47,670 nucleotides of DNA from SIG450 sp045658425 (GTDB lineage Bacteria > Bacillota > Clostridia > UMGS1840 > HGM11507): the NCBI GenBank assembly GCA_045658425.1, contig JAZOVB010000048.1, positions 1 to 47,670 of the forward strand. The letters run 5' to 3'. Below the pieces are notes generated by a model, which was not told where the DNA came from, made no database searches, and saw only the letters and a program-made list of their open reading frames with translations. Positions 7,228 through 14,779 of this stretch are shown here, piece by piece. Both the position numbers and the translations under genes were made by a program. Each line of letters starts with the position of its first letter. Position 1 is the stretch's first letter.

Positions 7228-8010
7228 ATGATTGAAATAACAAGTGACAGAATTACAGAATATCTTGGAGAAAATTCATTTTCTTTTAAAATATTTGATG
7301 TAATTGATTCTACAAATTCTTATGCTAAGAATAATATTGGTGAAAACATATCGAATTGCGTAATTATTGCCGATAAACAGACTAACGGCAGAGGCAGATG
7401 CGGACGAGATTTTTATTCACCTGCTGATAATGGCATTTATATGAGTGTCGTTATTAGAGTTGATAAGATATTCTCGGATATTGAACTTCTGACAATTGCC
7501 ACAGCAGCAATCACTCATTACGCTATTGAAAAAGTAACAGGAAAAAAATGTGAAATAAAATGGGTTAATGATATTTACTTAAACCAGAAAAAAATTTGTG
7601 GAATTTTATGCGAGAATATTTTGGGCAAAAACACTTCCGTAGTAGAGTATGTTATTATAGGAATTGGCATAAATGTAAAAACTACTGATGATTTTCCCCA
7701 GGAACTTACAGATATTGCAGGTTCTTTATCTATGGAAGATATTGACAGAAATGTTCTTATTGCAGAAATACTAAAGGGGATAAGAGAGTTTTCTACAAAT
7801 TTTGATTTTGATAGGTATTTGTCATACTACAAAGAACATTCTATGGTTATGGGGAAAACAATAAAATTCGAACAAAACAGTCAGGAGTTTTTTGGTAAAG
7901 TAATTGATATTAATTCTTCCGGACATCTTATTGTTGAACTTAAGGATAAATCAGTGATGGCATTAAAATCCGGGGAAATAAGAATAGGGAAAAAAGATAT
8001 AGAGGCTTAA
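7228..8010 (+). CDS. birA: Biotin-[acetyl-CoA-carboxylase] ligase, without DNA-binding domain
   Basis: This 260-residue enzyme activates biotin with ATP and attaches it to a lysine of biotin-dependent carboxylases. The biotinyl-AMP loop is GRGRCGRDFYSP (residues 52-63), followed by GIYMSVV, the KWVNDIYL strand with the catalytic lysine region, and GIGINV. A C-terminal domain of about 50 residues follows. The catalytic core starts almost at the N-terminus, so the helix-turn-helix of repressor-type BirA is absent and no operator binding is expected. Two bases separate it from the kinase gene, and an intrinsic terminator follows. Confidence 0.93.
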   Translation: MIEITSDRITEYLGENSFSFKIFDVIDSTNSYAKNNIGENISNCVIIADKQTNGRGRCGRDFYSPADNGIYMSVVIRVDKIFSDIELLTIATAAITHYAIEKVTGKKCEIKWVNDIYLNQKKICGILCENILGKNTSVVEYVIIGIGINVKTTDDFPQELTDIAGSLSMEDIDRNVLIAEILKGIREFSTNFDFDRYLSYYKEHSMVMGKTIKFEQNSQEFFGKVIDINSSGHLIVELKDKSVMALKSGEIRIGKKDIEA

Positions 8011-8024
8011 AAAATATTTATTGC

Positions 8025-8054
8025 CCTTGTTTCATATTTTGAAACAAGGCTTTT
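8025..8054 (+). terminator. Intrinsic terminator after birA
   Basis: A 9-bp stem (8025-8033 with 8041-8049) has a 7-base loop and is followed by CTTTTAT. The hairpin closes the cdaA-birA run. Confidence 0.75.
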
Positions 8055-8096
8055 ATCTGTTAAACTTTATAAAAAACTTTATTTTGCAATTTAATA

Positions 8097-8132
8097 TTGA
8101 TTTTTGTCATAAAATGTAGCATAATATATATA
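8097..8132 (+). promoter_or_regulatory. Promoter region of the ilvE-type gene
   Basis: Two overlapping SigA-like arrangements are visible. One is TTGATT (8097-8102) with CATAAT (8120-8125), and the other is TTGTCA (8104-8109) with TATATA (8127-8132). Both have 17-bp spacers. I cannot tell which is used. Confidence 0.5.
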
Positions 8133-8161
8133 ATATGATTATTTTTTGAGGAGAGATAAAA

Positions 8162-9226
8162 ATGGAAATCAGAATTGAAAAAACAACTACACCCAAAAAT
8201 AAACCTGACCAGAGTAATCTTGGTTTCGGTAAAATTTTTACTGACCATATGTTTGTTATGGAATAAGAAGAAAGTAAAGGTTGGCATGATGCAAAAATTA
8301 TTCCATATCAGAACATATCATTGGCACCATCGGCGATGGTTTTTCACTATGGACAGGAAATGTTTGAAGGTTTAAAGGCATATAAAGGAAAAGACGGTCA
8401 GACAAGATTGTTCCGTCCCGAAATGAATGCTAAAAGAACAAATGAATCTAACAAGAGACTTTGTATTCCCGAACTTCCTGTGGAATATTTTGTTGAAGCT
8501 GTGAAAGCAATTGTTAAGGTGGATGAAGATTGGATTCCTACACAACCGGGAACTTCTTTATACATAAGACCTTTTATAATAGCAACTGATGAGTTTTTAG
8601 GTGTAGCACCTTCAAAAACTTATAAGTTTATTATAATTCTTTCGCCAAGCGGAGCATACTATGCAAGTGGTCTTGCACCTGTTGGCATCTGGATTGAAGA
8701 TGAATATGTTCGTGCTGTTAGAGGCGGAATGGGATTTGCTAAAACCGGCGGTAATTACGCTGCATCCTTAATCGGTCAGGTAAAGGCTCATGATGACGGA
8801 TATTCACAGGTGTTGTGGCTTGATGGCGTAGAAAGAAAATATATTGAAGAAGTTGGTGCGATGAATATTTTCTTCAAAATCAATGGAAAAATTGTTACTC
8901 CAATGTTAAATGGAAGTATATTACCAGGTATTACCCGTAATTCTGTTATTCATTTATGTAAAGAATGGGGATATGAAGTAGAGGAAAGAAAAATTTCCGT
9001 AGATGAGCTTTTGGAAGCACAAAAAAATGGCACTCTTGAAGAAGTATTCGGTACAGGAACAGCAGCTGTTATTTCACCTGTTGGTAAGTTAAGATATTGC
9101 GATGATGTTATGACTATTAATGGCGGAGAAATCGGACCTGTAAGTCAGAAAATATATGACACCGTAACCGGTATTCAGAATGGTACGGTTGAAGATAAGT
9201 TTAACTGGATAACTTTTGTAAAATAA
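8162..9226 (+). pseudogene. ilvE: Branched-chain aminotransferase with an in-frame stop codon
   Basis: Reading from ATG 8162 (behind GAGGAGAG) gives the expected N-terminus of a class IV branched-chain aminotransferase, with NLGFGKIFTDHMFVME. Codon 35 (8264-8266) is TAA. The same frame then continues with KGWHDAKIIPY and the complete remainder to 9226. That part includes the PLP-lysine region GFAKTGGNYAASL and EVGAMN. Relatives usually have tyrosine at this position (MDY...GKGW), so one base change (TAT or TAC to TAA) explains it. A restart at ATG 8321 would lose about 53 residues and has no clear ribosome site. It may be a true pseudogene, a readthrough gene or a base-calling error. Confidence 0.85.
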
Positions 9227-9247
9227 TGTTTGGAGGATTTATTGATA

Positions 9248-9748
9248 ATGTCCAATCAAATGAAATTCAAACGAAGTATGTTTGGTCTTAGTAAGAAAGA
9301 AGTTGTATCTTATATTGATTCAATATCCAGAAGTATTGAGGATAAATTATTTAAAAAAGATACTGAGATATCAGGCTTAAAAAAAGATATTGAAGTCTTA
9401 AAGCTTGAAAAACAAGCGCTTCAAAACGAAATAGATGCTTTCGCCGAAGATAAGAAAAAGATTTCTGATATATTTTTAAAGGCTGAGGAGGCTGCTAATA
9501 ATACTGTATTAAAAGCACAGGAAGAAGCCGAAGAATTGATGAAAGAGACTAAAGAAAAAATAGATGCAGCTTATGAAAAGCTTGAAGCAGATAGTGTAGC
9601 ATTTCATAGTGAATTTGAAGAAGAAAAAAACCGACTTAATAGTGAACTTTCGGAGTATAAACAAAAAGTTAATTTATTGAGAGAAAAAATTAAGGAAACT
9701 CTTCTTAGCTTTGATGTGTCACTTTCTGATGACAATGATTCAGAATAA
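9248..9748 (+). CDS. DivIVA-domain coiled-coil protein
   Basis: This is a 166-residue, strongly charged protein. Residues about 5-25 (FKRSMFGLSKKEVVSYIDSI) match the N-terminal membrane-binding part of the DivIVA/GpsB family. The rest, about 30-150, is a long coiled coil rich in Glu, Lys and Ala. Such proteins sit at curved or polar membranes and recruit division or cell-wall enzymes. The ATG at 9248 stands 11 bases from GGAGG. A TTG at 9242 is nearer and cannot be excluded. It lies 21 bases after the ilvE frame, so it is probably co-transcribed, and it ends at a bidirectional terminator. The cellular partner is unknown. Confidence 0.7.
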   Translation: MSNQMKFKRSMFGLSKKEVVSYIDSISRSIEDKLFKKDTEISGLKKDIEVLKLEKQALQNEIDAFAEDKKKISDIFLKAEEAANNTVLKAQEEAEELMKETKEKIDAAYEKLEADSVAFHSEFEEEKNRLNSELSEYKQKVNLLREKIKETLLSFDVSLSDDNDSE

Positions 9749-9757
9749 TTTAAAATA

Positions 9758-9802
9758 AAACCAACCGGATTTTAATTATAAATCCGGTTGGTTTGTTTTT
9801 TT
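9758..9802. terminator. Bidirectional terminator between convergent genes
   Basis: A 15-bp stem (9758-9772 with 9780-9794) has a 7-base loop. It is followed by GTTTTTTT on the + strand, and its other side carries A-rich sequence that gives U-rich RNA on the - strand. The right arm is inside the last codons of the - strand glycosyltransferase gene, and its stop codon lies in the loop. Confidence 0.85.
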
Positions 9803-10797
9803 GATATATATTTCATAAGGATATATAATATTGAAAAAAACTTGTTTTTTAATAGCAAATAATATAACTTATGTCTTTTGGTAATGTATATATCGTTGTT
9901 AATAACAGTGGATCTCAATAGTTCCGCTTCTGAAATTTCTTTCAATTTATCCGTTATTAGTTTTTTATTATGCTCTTTTATATTTTGAATTAAAAAATCA
10001 ATATAGCCTACAATAATATTTAATCGGAATAAGTTTATATAATTATCACCTGAATGATGAGATGTAGTGATAAGTTGGCTTATATTATAATAATTCAAAA
10101 CTTTGTTAAAATAATCATTAATATCTAACTGAGGGGTTTTACAATAGTATAAATATTCATTTTTAAGATATACAGTTTTACAACAGTTAAATAGTACATA
10201 AAGGGTTAATAGGTTTTCCCAGTTGTTGCATTGATTTTCTTCAAAAAAATCAAAAGCTTTTCTTATTAACTTCAAATTATAAAGCTTAGCCTTATAATCA
10301 GTATTTATTATTTGCGTAAAAGGATAGTCCATATTATAAAACATTTTAGGTAAAATTTCATTTGTTATTCTATCTTTTTCGTAAGCTCCATTTTCGATTT
10401 GAGATGTGTGTACTCTTACATTACGCATCCCGTTATATTTTATACAGTCGCAAAATATAAAATCTGCATTGTATATTGAAACGGCTTTTGACATCCTGAG
10501 TAAAAAATGTCTGTCAAGATATGTTTCGCCACTTAAAAATGTTATATAATCGCCATCAGCCTCCAATAAACCTTTTTTAAAGGCATTTGCTATTCCTGAA
10601 AAAGTATTCATATGTAATGACTTAACGCGTAAATCCTTCATAGTATATTCATCGCATATGATTTTACTTTTATCTGTTGACCCATTATCAACAAGCAATA
10701 ATTCGAAATCATCATAGTTCTGTGATAATATTGAATCGATACACTTATGGATATATGACTCACAATTATATATGTTAACAACAACGCTTATTTTCAT
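9772..10797 (-). CDS. Family 2 glycosyltransferase, DxD motif not conserved
   Basis: This is a 341-residue protein and the only gene on the - strand. The nucleotide-sugar-binding start is typical of GT2: MKISVVVNIYNCESYI, then LLLVDNGSTDKS at 34-45 and ADGDYITFL at 80-88. The metal-binding DxD that normally follows FL is replaced by SGE at 89-91. The C-terminal 200 residues are Asn-, Tyr- and Lys-rich without clear membrane segments, and similarity to known enzymes is not evident. A GGGGGG-type ribosome site lies just upstream of the ATG. It may transfer sugar to a cell-surface polymer with altered metal use, or be catalytically inactive. It has its own promoter. Confidence 0.8.
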   Translation of the reverse strand: MKISVVVNIYNCESYIHKCIDSILSQNYDDFELLLVDNGSTDKSKIICDEYTMKDLRVKSLHMNTFSGIANAFKKGLLEADGDYITFLSGETYLDRHFLLRMSKAVSIYNADFIFCDCIKYNGMRNVRVHTSQIENGAYEKDRITNEILPKMFYNMDYPFTQIINTDYKAKLYNLKLIRKAFDFFEENQCNNWENLLTLYVLFNCCKTVYLKNEYLYYCKTPQLDINDYFNKVLNYYNISQLITTSHHSGDNYINLFRLNIIVGYIDFLIQNIKEHNKKLITDKLKEISEAELLRSTVINNDIYITKRHKLYYLLLKNKFFSILYILMKYISKKQTNRIYN

Positions 10798-10820
10798 TTT
10801 TTACCCCCCTTTACCTTATT

Positions 10821-10849
10821 ATTGTATCATATTGTATAAAACTGTTCAA
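10821..10849 (-). promoter_or_regulatory. Promoter of the glycosyltransferase gene
   Basis: Read on the - strand, TTGAAC (10844-10849) and TACAAT (10821-10826) are separated by 17 bp. This lies 24 bases upstream of the start codon. Confidence 0.65.
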
Positions 10850-10868
10850 CTATTTTAAAATAAATCTA

Positions 10869-10897
10869 TTGAAAATATGATTTTCTTTTGTTATAAT
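10869..10897 (+). promoter_or_regulatory. Promoter of the SLH-protein operon
   Basis: TTGAAA (10869-10874) and a perfect TATAAT (10892-10897) are separated by 17 bp, about 40 bases ahead of the GTG start. It is divergent from the glycosyltransferase promoter. Confidence 0.7.
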
Positions 10898-10936
10898 ATA
10901 TAATAAATATATAATATATATACGAGGTGATCAAAT

Positions 10937-12520
10937 GTGAAAAGAATATTGTGTGCCATTTTAGTTATATGTATAATAAGCGTACCGGTTTTGGCTAAAA
11001 CAGGCTTTACAGATTTGAATAATGACCATTGGGCATTTTCCTATGTTTCCAAGCTTGTAAATGATGGGACGGTAAGTGGTTATGAAGATGGCTCCTTCAG
11101 ACCAAATAATACAGTTACCCGTGCCGAATTTGTTAAAATGCTTGGTGTTGGAACTGAAAGAAGAGAAACTGATTATGCCGATGTTTCAACATCTCATTGG
11201 GGATATGAATACATTATGACATCTGGTTTTGACACCACGGAAAATAATTTTTATCCTGATAAAAAAATAACTCGAGGGGAAACTATTGAACTTATATGGA
11301 AACGTAATGGTTCCAAAAAGGGGATAACTGCTCCAAAACTTATTTTAGATCAATATACGAAAAATCCTGATGCTGTTGCCTGGGCTTATTGTTATAAAGT
11401 TATGATTGGAGATGAGGGGCTTAACCTCAGACTGAATGATACACTTTCAAGAGCAGAAGCGGTTACATTAATAGTAAGGAGCCGCGAAATAGACTTTAAT
11501 AAGCCACCATTGAGTTTTAAGGATGTTCTTCCTGAAACAACATTGAAAACTTATTTTGAAAGCTATAACTTGTTTGATGATAATCGTACATATTCATCTG
11601 ATGCTACAATAACAAACGGGGAAATGGCAAGGGCTGCATTAAGACTTGCTGAGGACGAATTTAACTTTTTATATAGCTCCTATATATCCAAAGCCAATTT
11701 TGAACATGAGTATGCCAAGGATGTTACAATAATATCTGATAGATGTATAAAAAAAGACAGTGCAACAAAAGAATTTGCTGATAGTGTGGCGAATATAGAA
11801 AATACCTTATCTGCGTTTTCCTTTGCAGGACTTCAAAAAACAAATACTCTTATAAGCTACGGAAATATTAATAATACTTATTCTGATGTTTCAAAGGATA
11901 TTGACAGCAGAAAGAATGTAACGCTTACCTTTGCTTATGAAAAAGGCATCAGAATGAATCCTGATGGTTCAATCGGAGCTCTTAATAATGTTACACATAA
12001 AGATATTGCTGCGTTACTTATTCAGTTTGATTATCTTATTGGTATGGAAACAGCTTTCTCTACTGCAAAAAACGATAATGGCAAACATATTGTGAAAGAT
12101 GTTAAAATAAGAAGTGCTATTAATTCTTATCCTTCCAATAAAGCTGATTTTGCTTGTATAATTGAAGGAATAGAAAATTATGTTTATGAAAAACCATTCG
12201 AAGGAGATAAACCGAAAGCGTCATATAATTTTTCCAGAGAATATGCTGAAGTTTTTATCGCCAAACTTGAAACATTAGCCGGATTTATAAATAAAAACTA
12301 CGGGATAGATGCCGAACTTGTTATGTACCCGAATCTTACATGGAATAATGGAAAACATTTTGTTTTAAGACTTGAATGTATTGTGAATTCTGTGTCAAAA
12401 GAGGTATCGACTAAAGAGGCTTTTGGTGATTCTTTAATAACTCCGGTTGATGAAATTATCAAGCCTGGAGCGAAATATTTTATTGAAATTACAATAGACA
12501 ATGTAAATTTATTTTTCTAA
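10937..12520 (+). CDS. Secreted S-layer-homology domain protein
   Basis: This 527-residue protein has a signal peptide of about 20 residues (cut likely after VLA). An SLH domain follows at about 22-75 (FTDLNNDHWAFSYV...DGSFRPNNTVTRAEF). A second, degenerate SLH repeat starts with YADVSTSHWGYEYI, and a third lies near 125-180. SLH domains usually hold proteins to pyruvylated cell-wall polymer. Residues beyond about 200 contain no domain I recognise. GTG 10937 follows GAGGTGA with proper spacing. It is the first gene of the run that includes the HprK-like/PqqD/peptidase/ABC genes, 12 bases before the next gene. Confidence 0.85.
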   Translation: MKRILCAILVICIISVPVLAKTGFTDLNNDHWAFSYVSKLVNDGTVSGYEDGSFRPNNTVTRAEFVKMLGVGTERRETDYADVSTSHWGYEYIMTSGFDTTENNFYPDKKITRGETIELIWKRNGSKKGITAPKLILDQYTKNPDAVAWAYCYKVMIGDEGLNLRLNDTLSRAEAVTLIVRSREIDFNKPPLSFKDVLPETTLKTYFESYNLFDDNRTYSSDATITNGEMARAALRLAEDEFNFLYSSYISKANFEHEYAKDVTIISDRCIKKDSATKEFADSVANIENTLSAFSFAGLQKTNTLISYGNINNTYSDVSKDIDSRKNVTLTFAYEKGIRMNPDGSIGALNNVTHKDIAALLIQFDYLIGMETAFSTAKNDNGKHIVKDVKIRSAINSYPSNKADFACIIEGIENYVYEKPFEGDKPKASYNFSREYAEVFIAKLETLAGFINKNYGIDAELVMYPNLTWNNGKHFVLRLECIVNSVSKEVSTKEAFGDSLITPVDEIIKPGAKYFIEITIDNVNLFF

Positions 12521-12532
12521 TGGAGTGTTAAT

Positions 12533-13198
12533 ATGGAATTTTTAAAAAAGACTAATAAAACAGTAGGTGTTATTGCCTGTATTCTTACAATTTTTTCTAA
12601 CTTTATACTTTTATCAATCGGGACAGGATTTTTAAGAATTGAGTATTATTATGTTACTCAGGCTTTGCTACCTTGTCTTGCATCCAGAATATTTCTTATT
12701 CTGTGGTGTTTGTATTTTGCTATAAGCTATGAATATGACAGAGCAGTCAGAAGCTTTGCGCGTTGTCTTATTCCTTTTGTTATTTTAGGGATAATTATAT
12801 TACTTATAGATACCGCTATGGCGTATTTCTTTCTTGTTCAGTCTATTACAACACTTTTGGTACTTATTATGATGTCTAATATGATAAATCAGAAAAGATT
12901 TGCCTTAAGATCGAAATCTTATGCTGATAAGCTTTATCAACTAAATGTACTAATTGGTTTTTGCATATTTTTAGTTATTATTTATATAGGACTTAGTATT
13001 CCAATAGCTATAAGGGCACAGCCAAGTGAATATAATATTATGTTATTGGTTTCAGCGATGATTTGTCAGGTTTTTGTTATAGTTGGAATTTTCTGTGTAG
13101 AGACTGCAGAAAAGAAATTTAAGCAATCGCTTGAGGAAGGTGCTGTTGAAAAACAACACGATCACAAAACAACAGGGGCATCTGAAAATGAAAATTAA
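12533..13198 (+). CDS. Integral membrane protein of unknown function
   Basis: This 221-residue protein has about six hydrophobic segments, roughly 12-32, 42-63, 75-97, 98-115, 138-158 and 168-190. A charged, Glu- and His-rich cytoplasmic tail of some 30 residues follows. I do not recognise its family. GGAG lies ahead of the ATG. The gene sits 12 bases after the SLH protein and overlaps the HprK-like gene by 11 bases, so it probably belongs to the same functional group, perhaps as a membrane partner. That role is only a contextual inference. Confidence 0.75.
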   Translation: MEFLKKTNKTVGVIACILTIFSNFILLSIGTGFLRIEYYYVTQALLPCLASRIFLILWCLYFAISYEYDRAVRSFARCLIPFVILGIIILLIDTAMAYFFLVQSITTLLVLIMMSNMINQKRFALRSKSYADKLYQLNVLIGFCIFLVIIYIGLSIPIAIRAQPSEYNIMLLVSAMICQVFVIVGIFCVETAEKKFKQSLEEGAVEKQHDHKTTGASENEN

Positions 13199-14042
13199 TA
13201 TTGCTGGTATAAAAATTGAAATAACAGGTGAAGTGTATGATTATTTTAAGTACAGGCTTCATGAGTATATTATAGATGACAGGGAATCTTGTGAGATAAG
13301 CATTTTGTGTGAACAAAAGGATGAGATTATTGCACCTTGTGGGGAAATAATACAAAAAAATTCATATAGAGTTTTTTCTGTGGAAAACGATATTTTGTAT
13401 TGTTATGATATACTGAAAGATGATAAGTGTTCTGCACTTATCAAAGCAAACGAAGCGTGGACTGATATAAAGTGCCAGATATATGATGTTGAGGATTTAG
13501 GCGGTGCATCTTTAAATATACGCCAGTTTAATATGCTCGGACTTGTTATGAAATATATAACGCTTCATCATGGTGGGCTGATGGTTCATTCATCGTCCCT
13601 TTCCTATAATAACAATGGTATTATATTTTCGGCTGATTCAGGAACCGGAAAATCTACCCATACAAGACTATGGAGGAAGGTTTTTGATGGAGTTGAGATA
13701 ATAAATGATGATATGCCTGTTATAAGGTTTATTAACGATAAGTGGCATTTGTGTGGCGGTCCATGGAGTGGTAAAACTGAAATAAACATTAATAAAAAAG
13801 TGCCACTTTCGGCAATTGTATTTATTGAACGCGGAGAGAAAAATGAAATAGATAGAATTTATGCACCGGATAGTGTTTTCAGGTTGATGAAACAGACATT
13901 GATTCCACCCGGGAAAAAATTGACTTCAACTGCAATGACAAATATATCAAAGCTTTTAGAATCAGTTCCGGTGTATAGGTTAAAATGTACAATTTCAGAA
14001 GAGGCACCTAAAATAGTTGCCAAAAAGCTTAATTTAATATAA
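13188..14042 (+). CDS. HPr kinase-like (HprK/PEPCK-fold) protein of a peptide-modification type
   Basis: This is a 284-residue protein. A poorly conserved N-terminal part of about 120 residues precedes MVHSSSLS (132-139) and the P-loop ADSGTGKST (149-157). An IINDDMPVI strand (171-179) with paired aspartates follows, then GGPWSGKTE (190-198). This is the pattern of HprK-like proteins found beside peptide-modification genes, such as the precursor kinases of some lasso peptide clusters. Authentic HprK, the regulator of sugar uptake, is longer and has a different N-terminal domain. The likely activity is ATP-dependent phosphorylation of a protein or peptide serine. The ATG at 13188 overlaps the membrane gene and follows AGGGG. 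The PqqD-like gene follows by 13 bases. Confidence 0.75.
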   Translation: MKINIAGIKIEITGEVYDYFKYRLHEYIIDDRESCEISILCEQKDEIIAPCGEIIQKNSYRVFSVENDILYCYDILKDDKCSALIKANEAWTDIKCQIYDVEDLGGASLNIRQFNMLGLVMKYITLHHGGLMVHSSSLSYNNNGIIFSADSGTGKSTHTRLWRKVFDGVEIINDDMPVIRFINDKWHLCGGPWSGKTEININKKVPLSAIVFIERGEKNEIDRIYAPDSVFRLMKQTLIPPGKKLTSTAMTNISKLLESVPVYRLKCTISEEAPKIVAKKLNLI

Positions 14043-14055
14043 AAGGAGACTGGTT

Positions 14056-14322
14056 ATGAAAATTAAGGACTGTTTTGTGTTAAGTGAAATCGGAGGAAGT
14101 TATATTGTTGTTCCTACTGGTTGTGAAACTGTTGATTTAAATGGTATGATTACCCTTAATGAAACAGGGCATTTTATGTGGAATTTACTTTTGGAAGATA
14201 CCACAAAAGAAGAAATTATTAATGCGTTTTTGAAAGAATATGATGTAGATATGGAAACCATCAGCAACGACGTTGATGAATTTATTGAAAAATTAAAATC
14301 TATAGGAGCTATTTGTGAATAA
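14056..14322 (+). CDS. PqqD-family peptide-binding protein (RiPP recognition element)
   Basis: This 88-residue protein has the PqqD arrangement: an N-terminal beta segment with GGSYIVVPTG, then LNETGHFMWNLL at about residues 35-46. A C-terminal acidic helical part with DVDEFIEKLKSIGAI follows. Proteins of this fold bind the leader region of ribosomally made peptides and present it to modifying enzymes. A GGAG site precedes the ATG. The stop overlaps the start of the S26-type gene by 8 bases. The substrate peptide is not visible nearby, so the function as a leader-binding protein is inferred from the family. Confidence 0.85.
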   Translation: MKIKDCFVLSEIGGSYIVVPTGCETVDLNGMITLNETGHFMWNLLLEDTTKEEIINAFLKEYDVDMETISNDVDEFIEKLKSIGAICE

Positions 14323-14779
14323 TAGAATTTTTAAACCAACGAGGGAATTAATGCCTTTTATAAAGGAAATGATACAAAATAATAAAAAAGTACAGCTTAC
14401 TGTTACCGGTAACAGTATGTTTCCTTTATTTACCCATTTAAGAGATTCAGTTACTGTTAAAGGGTGCGAAAATTATAATAAATATGATATCATTCTTTAT
14501 GTAAGAGACAATGGAGACTTGATTTTACATCGTATTGTAAAAACAAAAAATAATATTTTTTATTTGTGTGGAGATAATCAGACTGTTATAGAGTATCCCA
14601 TATACAAGAATCAGATTATAGGGAAAGTCGTTTCTTTTACCCGTAAAGGTGAAAACTATACAACAAAGAATATTATTTATGATATTTATTCCTTTTTTTG
14701 GTGTATAAATGTAAAAATAAGAAGACCGGTGTTGAGATTTGCTTTAAAGATTTGGGGTGTTATTAAAAATGAAAAATAA
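14315..14779 (+). CDS. S24/S26-type serine peptidase-like protein
   Basis: This 154-residue protein has the fold marks of S26 signal peptidases. The nucleophile motif GNSMFPLF contains Ser34, and DIILYVRDNGDLILHRI places His72 where SipW/ER-type enzymes use histidine in place of the general-base lysine. YLCGDNQ follows at about residue 85. No clear N-terminal membrane segment is visible, unlike secretory signal peptidases, so it may process a cytoplasmic or membrane-associated peptide. A hydrophobic stretch (about 125-135) is near the C-terminus. The start is GTG 14315, overlapping the PqqD-like gene. It overlaps the ABC gene by 11 bases. Confidence 0.75.
   Translation: MNNRIFKPTRELMPFIKEMIQNNKKVQLTVTGNSMFPLFTHLRDSVTVKGCENYNKYDIILYVRDNGDLILHRIVKTKNNIFYLCGDNQTVIEYPIYKNQIIGKVVSFTRKGENYTTKNIIYDIYSFFWCINVKIRRPVLRFALKIWGVIKNEK

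Noticed and set aside
8264..8266. Reassignment of TAA as a sense codon
   Set aside because: Many other genes in the window end in TAA at the expected family length, so the code is standard and the codon in ilvE is a local event.
13188..14042. True HPr kinase/phosphorylase of sugar regulation
   Set aside because: The N-terminal domain and surrounding genes differ from authentic hprK, and the PqqD-like neighbour points to a peptide-related kinase.
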